From positions 9,917,758 through 9,981,757 of the forward strand of contig CM073323.1 of NCBI GenBank assembly GCA_037043015.1: 64,000 nucleotides of DNA. The letters run 5' to 3'. A program made the position numbers and the translations under genes. The notes beneath the pieces are model-generated. The model was not told the origin of the DNA. It saw only the letters and a list, made by a program, of their open reading frames with translations, and did no database searches. Below are positions 24,757 to 36,513 of the stretch, piece by piece; position 1 is the stretch's first letter; the number at the start of each line of letters is the position of its first letter. Source of the DNA: Bryum argenteum (taxonomy: Eukaryota; Streptophyta; Bryopsida; Bryales; Bryaceae).

Positions 24757-26500
24757 TTTTGTAACAATTGGTTCAAAAATGGAGTAGGCAAAGTGGCTTC
24801 TTCTACTCCGCAGACTCAAGAATGTGTGGAATAGAAATGAGTGGCAAGAGACAAACACGTCATTGCAACCCTAACACAAGCTTACAGATGAATTTGAACT
24901 CGTTCTCAACCCTAACACAAGCTTACAGATGAATTTGAACTCGTTCTCGCTTACAGATGAATTTGAACTCGTTCTCGTGTTTCCTTCCTTGTTTGATGTT
25001 CTGTTGCAATACTATACTATTGTGATGTTTGTAAACTACATTCTAGCATCGACAGATCAACACTATAACCCCAAATTTAGATCAGGTGTATGAAATTTCA
25101 GTTTTCGTAACAATCGCTTCATATTGGAGTGAGCAGCGTAACTTTTTCCATTTCGACGATAACTGTTCGAGAATGTGTGGAAGGAACTGATCGGATGGCA
25201 AGACAGATACTCGCCACTGCAATCCTCACACAAGCAACCGGGTGAATCTGAATTCATACTCGTGTTTGATTGTTAGACTGTTGCAATAACGATTGTGATT
25301 TATCTTCTACGGTCACACCAGTAACGACAACTGTCAAAACAGCTCAAAAGCTTGAAACCCAAATTATGTCTAGTCTAGGATCCATACCAATTGCTTCAGA
25401 AATGGAATGAGTGAAGTAAATTCTTCCACTCTGTTCGCAAATCCAAGTATATGTAAAAAGAATTGATCAGAAAACCCGCCATTACAACCCTTATTCAGAA
25501 GCTACCGGATGAATCTATACTTGTTCTCGTGTTTGACTGTTCGATGATGTGTGGCACGACTGTTGCAATGGCGATTGAATTAATACTTTACGGTCAGAAC
25601 AGCTCAATTGAAAAATTAGGTGAAGTAAGTGACTTCCTAAGCTTCGTAACAATGGCTTCAAAAATGGAGTAAACACAGAAAATTCTTCCATTTCAAGAAC
25701 AGCTGTTAGCGAATTCGAGAAAGTGTGGAAAGAAATAATCGGCTGCCAAGTCACAAACACGTCATGCAACCCTAACACAGATGGATTTAAAATTTTCTTG
25801 TTTCCTTGACCGATGTTATGTTCAAATATAGTGATTTACCTTCCTGTTTGGACAGATCGATACTTTAAACCCTAAATCTAGTTCTCGTAACAATCGCTTC
25901 AAATTGGAGTACTCGAACTGGCTTCCCCCATTTCAACGACAGCTGATCGCATATTTGAGAGTGTGTGGAACGAGATGGTCGGACGACAAGAGACACACCC
26001 GCCATTGCAGTTCTAACACAAGCTGTCAGATGAATCTAAATTCGTTCTCGTTTTCGATCGTCAGACTGTTGCAATTACGATTGCGATTTATCTTCTACGG
26101 TCAAAACAGTAACGACAATTGTCGAAACAGCTCATAAGCTTGAAACCCAAATGAGGACTAGTGCATAACTTTCTGGGTTCAGTACCAATCGCTTCAAAAA
26201 TGAAATGATTAAAGTGAATTCCTTCATCCTACTCGCAAATTCGAGAATATGTAGAAAGAAAATGATCAGACAAACACGCCATTGCAACCCACACCCAACC
26301 TGTCAAGTGAATCTGAATTCGTTCTCGTGATTGATTGTCCGATATTTCTTAGACCTTTCTCGTGTCTGTTTGTTCGCTTTACGCACTGTATCTTCCGCGG
26401 TGAGAGCAGCTCAATAGTTTGATTCTTCGATCAAGAAAATTAGGTCAAGTGCAGGACTTTTTAGGTTTCATACCAGTCGATTCAATACGTTCGGGATTGT
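24757..26500. repeat. Diverged ~270-bp repeat block, copy B
   Basis: This is the counterpart of 1,851-3,500, with the same landmark phrases at similar spacing. An additional local triplication of a segment ending gatgaatttgaactcgttct occurs at about 24,870-24,980. Confidence 0.75.
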
Positions 26501-26794
26501 TTCATATGTCTCTGGAAGTGGCATCAGATTTACAGATTATTCAGGAACCTCTTAACTTTTCGTAGCTATTTCCATGTCTACAGTTCTCAAGTTCACGGAT
26601 ACTTACGTTGAAAGATGCGAATCTCACAGCCCGAGCGACACCCTCTCCACGACAAGCACGTCCTCGCCACAGCGTCCGCGAGAGGGGTCAGTAAGTAACC
26701 CTACTGGAGCTTTCCCGTGACAAACCATATGGGACTAACCCCCCTTCTGTAGCCATCCCCTCTGCTCTGCACGAGAGAACATTCTGATCAAGGA

Positions 26795-27215
26795 TGGCGG
26801 AGGCGCATTTGTTCGACGAATTCAGCACATCGCGTGCGGTCCCCATCCGCACTGCGATCCTCGTGAAGGATTCCGACGACTCTTCAAACTTCCGCCTACG
26901 AAGGTCCAAGAACTTTCCGCATTTCTCCATTCTTGGCAAGCTAATGTGGGAGCCTTAATGTGTGTTAATCTGTGCAGGGAAGGAGGCCATACTCGCGCTG
27001 TTTGGAATAATCTCTTTTCCGCATTTCTTCCCGAGGCAAGCTATCAATCATATGCACTTATGCAACATTCACTACTCTGGTTCCGTGGATGAGCATTTTG
27101 TTTTGTGACATTTTGCAGGGCTACCCTCAGGGATCAATGGAACGATGTGCTGAGGATCTTATGCTTGAATGTGGCTTGAATGTGGCAGTGGTTTTTGCGG
27201 GACTTTACAGGCATC
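26795..27215 (+). pseudogene. RUS/DUF647 gene remnant (RUS-B)
   Basis: It starts with an intact ATG (MAEAHLFDEFSTSRAVPIRT) that copy A has lost. One base fewer than copy A near 26,910-26,920 then shifts the frame and gives a stop. The GC-AG donor CCGAG|GCAAG at 27,035 is retained. Exon 2 begins GGC TAC CCT CA and jumps at about 27,130 into sequence equal to intron 4 of copy A (4,712), so exons 2 (most), 3 and 4 are deleted. A part of exon 5 is followed by a second jump to the equivalent of 5,795, removing exons 6-8. Clearly non-functional. Confidence 0.85.
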
Positions 27216-30200
27216 CCAATATTTTGGCTTAGGCCCATAACTTTCCCTCCATAATGCCCCCATATCACCCGCCACATAAGCTTTGTTAGGAGTGAAAAAA
27301 CTCTCAATGTAAAGCTCCGGCCCCTTCGAGGGCACTCTATACACTCTCATTGGTTGCTATTTAGGTTTGGAAATAGACCCATGTATGGGCCTTAATATAT
27401 AGTGGCCCAATGCACGGGTGACATCCTGTAAGGAATTGTAGAATCTTAAATTACTATAGTTTTTTTTAACCAACCTATTGAGAAGTATACAGTCAGAAAC
27501 TAAAGCACAAGGAAAAAAGCTCAAACTTGTAGAAAAAGGATATAGAGAGCTTCACATTACCTTTGGTTCAAGAAAGCCAGAGGCATTTTAAATTTTTTGT
27601 CAAAAAATAAAATTATGCCAATAAAATTCATGCGTAGGGTATGAAAAAATTAACTATTCTAACCGTCTGTATTGATCTTCCTATATAGGCAAAGATATCG
27701 ACATCTTAGATTGGCAAGGTTATAGGAGAGTGGCAAAGGGAATTGAAACAAATTTGGAAGATGAACAAATTATGTGAGAGATTGGACTATTTGAATTCAT
27801 AAAGATTGGAAATTTATATTATATAAGTTATGAATTTAATAAATGGAATCCAAATGTGTACTTAAAAACAATCAATCCAAAATGTACACCATGAATACAC
27901 TAACATATGAAGTTAACATCTATAAGGTACCTCCTGCTTGGATACCCCTAGTGAGTGATTTCCATACTCATGAAAATCATGAGCTACCTACTTTAGACCA
28001 AGTAAAATCATCAATTTTGAACTTTTTTACGATGTACTACTAAGTTCAAAGTAGGACTTGTAGGTATTTCTAAAATGACATTCTAAAATGTTCATTCTAA
28101 GTACATTCAAGATCAATCTTAAAGCTATAATATGCCTATGAGAGTTTGAGTAATCAACCCTAAATGCCTCACGCTATTAACACCTAACATCACAACAACG
28201 CAAATACTTGCTTAATCGATAAACCTTATGATTTCATAACCAATCTCAACATATAACAACTACAAGATAAAACAAAATCATTGAACCCAGTGAACAATAG
28301 TAAAAGAGACACTCACAAAATTGTGATGAGCACTAAGAGAAAGAGATGCACAAAAAAGACCTAAAGTCATAGACGGCGCAGTTAGGGTTAGAATAAAAAG
28401 TTTGTAAGTTTTTAACCTTAACATCTAAGTTTTTATTAATTTTAGAATTGATTTCTTTCAAAATTTGAGATATTGGATTTTAATTTTAAAAAATTACTTG
28501 AAAATCACAAACACATAAAGCTTACTACTCACTGTGCACTTCTCAACATACTCAAATCATGAGAGGATTACTAATAACATACTTCATTGTTTGTCATGAG
28601 AGAAAAACTCCATAAAGTGACACAAAAGAAGCGGCCTAAACAATTATTTACGGCACAGTCAGGGTTAGAGTTAGAAATAGGTCCCCCGACTAGCTCGACC
28701 AAGCAACGTTCTCCTGCTTAGCAGCAAGCTCCACGAGGACACTACTACTTCTCCAACCTCGAACGCATCCAGCACGCCGCTGCAATTGCAATTGACCAAC
28801 GTAAATCAGCCGGTACGTCATCGAAATGTAATCTAAACTAGTGTACTAGTGGAAGTGTTGAACAAGACACAATGAAAGTGGACATGGACACGAGGATGAA
28901 GAGCAATTGGTTACTGTAAGCAACTTTTCAGAAAGAAACCGGGGAAAGTAAGTAGTGGAAGTTCTTTGTGGGGAGGATCTAAATTGATTGCAGTTACGTA
29001 GTTATGGTCACAAGTAAAAGGAAATTTTCGAAAATTAAAGTATATTTGCTTCCTTTGCTTAAGTACAAGTCCTTTTAGCAAGATTAATTCTCCAATTACT
29101 TTCTTGATATAAATGCCAATTGTCCAATTCCATAACCGATTTAACTCCTTTCTATAGTCTTTGGAGATCCAACAACCAAGGTATAACACAATTTTGGTTT
29201 TCTAAACCAATGTGAGCAATGAGGCTTGCAATTTATTATCACTTGCAAAATATGATCACAACTTTGCAATACAAATTTTACTTGGTGTACTTTTTTGAAA
29301 TATAGTCTCACACAATCACGAAGCCAAACATGAACTTGTTTGCACAATTTTATATGAATCATATATATTGAAATATAATTTTTTTTTAATACATCAATTG
29401 CTTTACATAGAAATTCAACACAAAGCAGAAACTTTCAAATACGGATACACATTCTCTTGATGAGTTCGAAAAGAAATGAACTTTGCTTTCCTACATGTAT
29501 CTCTAACTTTTTTTTACAACTTTTCAACTACCCATATCTTTTTGTTTCCTACCTTTTTACTTGATTCTTCATTCGACCTTATTTACACTCACATTCACAC
29601 TATACAAGGCAAATGTAATGGAAAATGGACTTTAGTCTCACAAAAAAGTGAAAAGTATAGTTAAAAGTAAAAGTTGCGTGTAACAGTTACCTACTTTGAT
29701 TTTATTTTTAACATAAAGCCTCTCCTTCTGCACATGAAAGCTTGATGTGGTATTAAATATTACAGGGAAAATATCACCTGCAGTGCATAGGAGTTCTACT
29801 TGGGTTTGAAGCATAGTGATACTTCATGCACTTAAGCCCACTAAATAAAATAGTAAAATATGCATAACATCAACAATATCTGGTCTTGGAAAAATTAAAG
29901 GATGAGAAGGTGTTTTATAAGTTTGAATATTTTAGAAATTTTTTTTTGGTTTAAATATTTCAAGTCTCTACAAATTTTGAAAGAAATGAATTCAAATTTG
30001 ATGAAATCTTTGAAACTTGCTCTTGTGGAACCTCCTAAAAATTGAATTCAAGCAACTTTAAAGCTTGAGAAGTAATTTTCTTATAAAAATTCTGAAAAAA
30101 GACCTCAAGAAATATAAAATAGAATTTTTTTCCTTCCTACCCCATTTCTTATATGTATAAGAAAAATGTATATGTTATGAAACTAAAAAATTCAAATTTG

Positions 30201-30587
30201 GCCTTGCAAATTTTATTACAAACACCTTGTATGTATTACTACATTCACATAAAATTGTAGACCAACATGCTAAAATTTGATTTTTTTTTTTAAGGTTACT
30301 CAAATCAGCAAAAAGTTGTATTAAGCTTATAAGAAACTTTAGGTGTTAAATATCTCGCCTATACTATTTGTCGTATGAATGCTACACTAATTTATTAATC
30401 TAAATTTTCTCTAAATACCCATATTGTGTAACACCTCAAAACACAATCTCTCTCACCTACACTTAAATCAGACCCCTGAGCCTCCAAAAGCTAATGCTAT
30501 TTAGAAAGCCACACTAATTTCACCAAATCCCACCCGCACTATTATTTCCACCCACACTATTTTTGGTTTACCTACAACCATGATAAT
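27216..30587. other. AT-rich duplicated intergenic DNA, copy B
   Basis: Counterpart of about 5,795-10,432 with blocks missing. No coding sequence was recognised. The homology to copy A stops near 30,587, at ctacaaccatgataa, where GC-richer unrelated DNA begins. Confidence 0.6.
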
Positions 30588-30949
30588 TGCGCCGCTCACT
30601 AGATCCAATCCATGGGGTTCACTAGATCTAATTTTTGTTCCCCACTTAGGTTCCAGTAACCATCCTCTGTGTCACGTAAATATTTTCTAACAATGAAAAT
30701 ATGATCACATGATTCCATGATCGTGGTCATCCATTTCCAATTGCATGCGCACCTTATCTCATTAAGGTACCCACCTAAAACCGCCGATTTTTTCTAGTTG
30801 TCGGTCATGGGACTTGAAGCCATGCTGAACAATCCCAATGTAGGTCACGCCCATGGGAAGAGTCACGGTTATGAATGCTGCTACCTTATGGGTGGAGTTT
30901 CGAGCTCTGAGCTTCTTAAATTGTGTAATTCAGCTTCTATTAACCTTTA
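30588..30949. other. Unique DNA after duplication breakpoint
   Basis: No gene is recognised. A short direct repeat (ttcactagatct/gctcactagatcc) is seen near 30,595-30,630. Confidence 0.4.
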
Positions 30950-32126
30950 GGGTTGGGAGCTCCTCACGGCAAGCACGGTTTCCTCGCCAGACGACGACAC
31001 TGGAGGGAGCAGCATATACACATGGTGAACCTCAGGCTTGGAAACGACGCCCACGTCCTTCTCCATGGCGTAACAGATGTACACCGTATCGACAATGGCG
31101 GACATGGCTTGGTGGAACTGCCCAAGCCCAGTAAGCACAATTAGAGAGCACACATTCGCGGTCATGAGGCTCCGTAACGCGGCTCGATCGCGGCCAAGTA
31201 GTGCGTTGCTCGAATACTACGAAAAATCGTAGAATAGCAACGGTAAGCGCCATCCCCGTCGAAGATACTCAATAAGCACCTCGACGATGAGCGTGGATAC
31301 CACTTGGGTCGCAAGAGCTCCGGCGTGGCCTGGGGCCGCATGCGAGAATGCGCCCCGATGAATGGCCGCGAAGTTGGTGGTGAAGCGCGTGAAAAACTCG
31401 AAGAGTTGGAAGAGCCACGCGAAGACGCGCGCACAGACGACGGCCACAATGTCAGGGGCCTATCTTCCCTACAACCTTGTTGAGTAGAGATTTCAAGAAG
31501 ACCGAGAACGTGAGCATCAGTGCGGACAAGCAGTGTCGCTTCCAAACGACGACCCGGGCGTTACGCATGGCCCGCTTGGTCATCCCCAGAGAGGGACCCG
31601 AGGGCGCGAAGTACCATTGTGAGACCGTGCCGCCACCACGAGAACATGCACTGCCCCGCCACCAACACCACCCACAAATTGCCACTTTCGCCAGGACAAG
31701 ATACGGCGTCACCCAATTCGATTGTTGAAAATGGCAGCACGGAGCGCCCGTGGATTGGCTGCATCTGTTTGTCCCATTCTTAATAGCGTCAAAATTGGGT
31801 GCCACCGCGCCATTAAACAAAGCGTACCACGTGAAAATCCAGATCGGAGTAATGATCACCAGCGTTGCGATGCCCAATACAGGATTCAACAGCAGCAGCG
31901 ATAAATTCTGCTTGATGGATTCCAACGAGGTTTTCAGTATCTGCACTGTGAGGTCAAGCCGGCTCCGGTTCTTGCACACTACAATGAATTGTAACAATGT
32001 GATAAAAGCCGCGACAGAGAGGACTGCGAATGTGATCTGCCCGCTGGTGGACACAGTGGAGCATGTATCGGAGGTGAGGCAAATGCAGGAGGTCACAAGA
32101 AAGAAAGAGACGGGGACAATGCACAT
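30950..32126 (-). pseudogene. Choline-transporter-like (CTL/SLC44 family) gene fragment
   Basis: The minus-strand frame from 32,126 has several hydrophobic helices and family landmarks: LLLLNPVLGIATLVIITPIW, FTWYALFNG, a GTVSQWYFAP motif (the usual x-W-W/Y-F signature) and SLGMTKRAMRNARVVVWKRH. After a frameshift near 31,450 it continues FEFFTRFTTNFAAIHRGAFS, then after a stop near 31,217 SAIVDTVYICYAMEKD and VHHVYMLLP at the C-terminus. CTL proteins are multi-pass membrane proteins linked to choline transport. The N-terminal part is missing, and there is at least one frameshift and one stop. It appears intronless over this part, in a cluster of gene fragments. Confidence 0.7.
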
Positions 32127-32164
32127 GTCGCATATGCTAGTAAAGATTGTATAACGAATGCAAA

Positions 32165-33040
32165 TTATACATGTGGTGCGGCTGCAAGTCCATGGCGCAC
32201 CAAACTAAACTTAGCCTTGTTCTGAGGCTCTAACACTCCCGCCTTCCACTTTGTGACCATCTCTTCGGGAGTCATGCCAAAAGCTTTTTGAAATATCCAA
32301 TGATAATCTGCTTTGGTCTTGTAAACCTCCAAATCCAACAATGCAATAGCAACACGAAATGGTTTGCTACTATGCGCCACACTTTGACTCACAAGTGAAG
32401 AGTCTAACTTCATTCCTTTTAAAACTTTTAGAAGTCGCCCACTCACTTTCACTTCTTTTCCAAAGAGAGGCATTGAAGATTTACCTTGCACAAACTCTTG
32501 GGCTTCTGGAGACTTCAACCAATGGGATCTTTCATCAAATCCCAATGAGTCTTTATTGGCATGGATGTAAAAGCTCTCCAAAACTTTATCTAAGAAAGCC
32601 CTCACTGCCATCTCCAAAGCATCGGATTGAAACTCTACCAACTTCATGTTGGATGCTTCTAACTCCTTGTAAGATTTCTCCAATAACTCCTTGTAAGATT
32701 TCTCCAATATTGTTGTCTTTCTTTTCAGCTCCACTATCTCTTTCATGATGTCGCTTTCGTTGTCAACTTCAACGAGGAGGGAAGGAGAATCGTCCGGAAT
32801 CTCATCCAATGTTGCGCCAAGGTGTCGAATGATGATCTTACCCGGATTTTCTTGAATAACAGCCTTAGTTTGAGATGATGTAGCTTTAGTGGCACTTCCA
32901 TCTTTCGAATTCCCCTTGAAGTGTGCAAGGTAATGCTTGCTCCTCTTTGTTGTCTTTGGTGTTGTTGCTGACTTAATAGGAATACGCTTCTGCATTGTGT
33001 TGTTTAACACCAATTTCACTTTCTTACGATCTGGTTCCAT
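32165..33040 (-). CDS. Hypothetical protein, 291 aa, intact single-exon ORF
   Basis: An uninterrupted frame runs from ATG 33,040 to a stop at 32,165. I do not recognise the family. The first ~60 residues are lysine-rich (MEPDRKKVKLVLNN...). A coiled-coil-like segment at about 97-140 contains a direct repeat of EKSYKELL/EKSYKELE, caused by a 24-bp duplication near 32,662-32,709. The C-terminal half is mixed and globular-looking (WIFQKAFGMTPEEMVTKWKA). There is no signal peptide or membrane segment. It ends 39 bases before the choline-transporter-like frame on the same strand but in another frame. It could be a lineage-specific host gene or a transposon accessory gene. Confidence 0.55.
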   Translation of the reverse strand: MEPDRKKVKLVLNNTMQKRIPIKSATTPKTTKRSKHYLAHFKGNSKDGSATKATSSQTKAVIQENPGKIIIRHLGATLDEIPDDSPSLLVEVDNESDIMKEIVELKRKTTILEKSYKELLEKSYKELEASNMKLVEFQSDALEMAVRAFLDKVLESFYIHANKDSLGFDERSHWLKSPEAQEFVQGKSSMPLFGKEVKVSGRLLKVLKGMKLDSSLVSQSVAHSSKPFRVAIALLDLEVYKTKADYHWIFQKAFGMTPEEMVTKWKAGVLEPQNKAKFSLVRHGLAAAPHV

Positions 33041-34199
33041 TTCTCTGCCACCTAAAGCTCAACCTTCATCTGCATCAAAAACGTGACACACATGCAAACC
33101 ACACGACAATTGATCACCATAAATTTCCTATGGCATAGGCTAAGCTAAGTTGCTCCTATCTACACGTAATCACATCAAAAAGGTAGGAGATTGTCTTATC
33201 ACTTTCAATAAACCTCTGACTTCATATACAATAAAAAGAAAAGCAAATCTGGAAGTCAGAACCTAGCTTACCACTTGCACCAAGATCTGACTCTTTACTT
33301 CTTCTTCACAATTTGAAGAAAGAAGTCCTTTCAGCACTCCAGAACGTCCATGGAAACCATCCGAAAAAAGAAGAGGGAACACCAAGAGCCTGCAGGCAAC
33401 AATTTCAAGAAATGCAAATATCTCAATCCTCACCTTCACAGCAAATGCTCTCAGTATTGTACACGAGACCTTCTTGAGGATCTACCTCCGTAGAAAAGCT
33501 CTAATCAATCGAAAGACATCAAGATCTTCAATATTTATAAAACAATACAAGAAAACCCCATCACCACAGCTGCACTCACCCCGCCCAATTCATTGCATCA
33601 ACTCACTCTCGCCTCTAATTCTAAACCGCGAACAATCTCTCTCACAGCCAAAAAAAAGAAAAAGTAGAAGATTAGGGCGATCAATGTTCCGACCAATGTT
33701 ATTTCCATTACAGTTGGATTATCTGTAATCTGCATGGGATTGCTGGAGTTGGAAAGCTCTGCGTAGGATCCCTCAGCGCGTAATCTGCCTTACTTGATTA
33801 GAACTGGGTCGAAAGCCGGTAAGTCAGAAGGTAAGTCAGAAACTAACTATCGGAAGTTCAGGAAAACAAACCTCGATGATGGTCGCCCTACTCCTACAGG
33901 GAAGACACCTGGGATTCTACCTGCGTGAACTTGGGAGATGGAACTTACGGGTGTTAGCGTAAAATAGGGCGCAGCTGTGAAAACGATTCTTGAGCAAGTG
34001 CACAAAGGACATCACAGAGGAAATTTACCACAGGCTCTATCAAAAGAAATTGCAACTCCTTAAGCCACAAAGTGCAGCTTCCGTAATCGGCTTCAAAACA
34101 AGAAAGAAATGCGAATACAAAGACCACGCACTGTCAAAAGATCCTCCTCCGTAGAAACACCCCGCATCCGACAATCGGCAAAGAAAAAGAAACAAAGAC
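33041..34199. other. Upstream of the orphan ORF, no gene recognised
   Basis: Probable 5' region of the minus-strand ORF. A short tandem aggtaagtcaga repeat is seen near 33,818-33,840. Nothing else is supported. Confidence 0.4.
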
Positions 34200-34854
34200 T
34201 AAATGAGTAATCGGGCGGGTTCAAGACGGGGCCGGGCGAGCCTCGGGACTACCGGGGCAATGAAATGCCCCGACACATGTCCCACCAGCAAAATCGCTCG
34301 TAACAATCATATATCGTAGACATGCTCTTGACCGTGCAAAGACCACTTACCGCGCATGTCACGATACTCCACCATGCCACTTACCGCGTACTTTTAGTCT
34401 CGGCCGTCAAATTATCTCACGCAATCTCAACCGTCCGATGTTTCTCAAACTCAATCATGACGGGCGCCAATGACCTAAAACGTCACTACTATCAACTCTC
34501 GCTCATCATGGAGCCTCCCCCTCCCGGCGACCACCGCCGCCCCTCGCCCGCCTCGCCCAAATGCGCCCGGTCTCCCGGCCCCGCCCCTGTTGTCGTCGTC
34601 GTCCCTCTGTCCGTCAGAAGCCTCCGTCCTGCAAGTCGCGCGATTCGAATTTTCTCCCGCGCAGGGCTGCTTCATCTCCCTCCATCAGCGCTGAGCTCAA
34701 TCCTGCTCAATCCTACGTTATCTATCCTATCAAGCTGCTGGTATGTCTAGCTTCCTCTCTCAAATTTTCTGTGTGCAAACCTTCGACGCTCTGCTGGGCA
34801 CTCTGGTACCAGCGGTCACTGCAGGTATTGATGTTTACTGCATTGTTTGCGCAG
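34200..34854 (+). other. GC- and CpG-rich block with proline-rich ORF upstream of the kinase fragment
   Basis: It is much richer in GC than its surroundings, particularly about 34,500-34,680. An ORF at 34,509-34,750 (MEPPPPGDHRRPSPASPKCA...) is proline- and arginine-rich with no recognised domain. It could be a promoter or first exon carried along with the kinase exons that follow on the same strand. Confidence 0.4.
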
Positions 34855-35184
34855 CGCTGCCACCCCGTGAGCTGCTTGAAAGCCTTTCTAAGGAGCCCCG
34901 CCAAAGGCTGGTATATACTCTACACCTTTTTGTGGTATTTTATTTCGTCAGGCTTTGATGTGATCGGAGCTGAATGTTACTGCATATCTTGAATTTCTAT
35001 AATTCTCTTCACATTACTGCTCCACAGCTCTAGATGCCTGGTTGAATAATGGCAACTTGGTAGCCTTTATTGACGGTGTTTTGCTGCTGCTTGGTTCTCC
35101 AGGGACTTACACTGTTTATGGACATTATTCGAGAGAAGGGTGGTGGAAACCGATACTATGTCATTGATATCAATTACTTTCCAG
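34855..35184 (+). pseudogene. Inositol-tetrakisphosphate 1-kinase (ITPK) fragment, two exons
   Basis: Exon 34,855-34,910 (acceptor TTTGCGCAG, donor CTG|GTATAT) gives LPPRELLESLSKEPRQRL. Exon 35,103-35,184 (acceptor TCTCCAG, donor CCAG|GTATCA) gives GLTLFMDIIREKGGGNRYYV and then IDINYFPG. Joined, they match the C-terminal ATP-grasp part of ITPKs, which phosphorylate inositol phosphates. The usual LFNxDxI is LFMDI, one residue short, so a metal-binding region may be altered. The conserved Asp and Asn of DINYFPG are kept. No upstream kinase exons and no last exon were found, so this is a captured fragment. Confidence 0.8.
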
Positions 35185-36360
35185 GTATCACATGACTCAC
35201 ACGTCTTGTTCGTTGAGATCACGTAAATGCTGGACCAGCTTGAGTCTGCATTTCTAGCAATCTCCGTTTGTTAGCTTCTCTGGTTTTTCAACCTCAATAC
35301 TCTCTCACGAACCAGTTCTCGTCTCATGTTCTCATCGATCATGTTACAAATGTCCTCCTTGTGTGTGCATTGAGTCCTTCCTATAACTTGATATAAGTTA
35401 TGCTTACGCGTCTCACAAGCGAACGACTCTTCGTGTTGGAATTAATGGTTAGTATATTTCGCACGGTTTGGAAAAATGCCTGATTAGGAAGAAGTCTTCA
35501 CGCAATTCTTCTCTGATTTGGCGTTGGACAAAAGTTTGAGGAAGACACGAGTCAGCTCTTCGGATGTCAGCGCAGGTCCTGACACATAATACTAGACATT
35601 GTTCCTCATCCGAAGTCACCTCTGCTTACTTTATATCAAAGGAGCAGAAAATATAAGGGAAACATATTCTTTTGTAGATGTTTCCCGAAGGTCATCCAAG
35701 AGTGACGGGAAGGTGTGATACATTCTGGCCCTCTCCGCACACACCGTTCATAATTTGAAGACAGGTTGAGAATCTTGAACCTTGTGAAACGGTGCCTCGA
35801 AGGTACAGTACGTTCTCGCTGGGAGCAACTTTTTGTAGTTTGCTTCTAGAAATTGGGGTTCAAAACCATCAAGTGCGGAAAGGAGCCGTAGAACTCCCAA
35901 TGCATGGAGTTTCTATATCAGCTCTTCGCCTTTAAGTTGGAAAAACGACCATTGAATGGGCCCCAACCACTCACGCTTCTTTAAATGTGAATGATTGATG
36001 CTTAATATCTGCATCAATCGCTGACTCTTAGCATCTGGCAGACAGATGCAGCTTTAAGCTATTGAGCTATTTGGAAGCGGATTAGTATCACGACTTAGCT
36101 TTTTCTACTTGAGATGCGATTTAAGTCCAACTTCATACCGAACATAACCACCTCCACATCAGGCCACATTCAACACATTCTGTTCTTTGTAGACATGGTT
36201 GCGCATGGCTTGAAATGCTTGCTTGTACGTCCGGAAGAAAAACTGCTTTTTCGAAGGAGTGGCGGAACTTAAGATTGAAGAGATTGAATCTGATGTGTAT
36301 GTAAACACTACTAGGATAACCCCCCATATGCAACGTTTCAAAGCTACATTTACCTCCTCA
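35185..36360. other. No gene recognised
   Basis: Only short ORFs. A minus-strand frame at 36,159-36,455 is open, partly because of the neighbouring tandem repeat. Nothing assignable. Confidence 0.4.
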
Positions 36361-36513
36361 AGCGTTGCTTTTGCTGCGGTTACAAGGACATGTTGTTGGA
36401 GCAACGTCTCTAGCGTTGCTTTTGCTGCGCTTACAAGGACATGTTGCTGGAGCAACGTCTCTAGCGTTGCTTTTGCTGTGCTAACAAGGACACGTTGCTA
36501 AAGCATCGTCTCC
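36361..36513. repeat. 51-bp tandem repeat, three copies
   Basis: The unit starts agcgttgcttttgctg and recurs at 36,361, 36,412 and 36,463. It contains an internal palindrome (gttgctggagcaac). The length is a multiple of three, so the minus strand reads LLQQHVLVSAAKATLET repeatedly, but nothing shows it is translated. Confidence 0.9.

Noticed and set aside
31217-31545. Several overlapping ORFs on both strands in the choline-transporter region
   Set aside because: The region is locally GC-rich, which keeps several frames open; only the frames carrying transporter motifs were kept.
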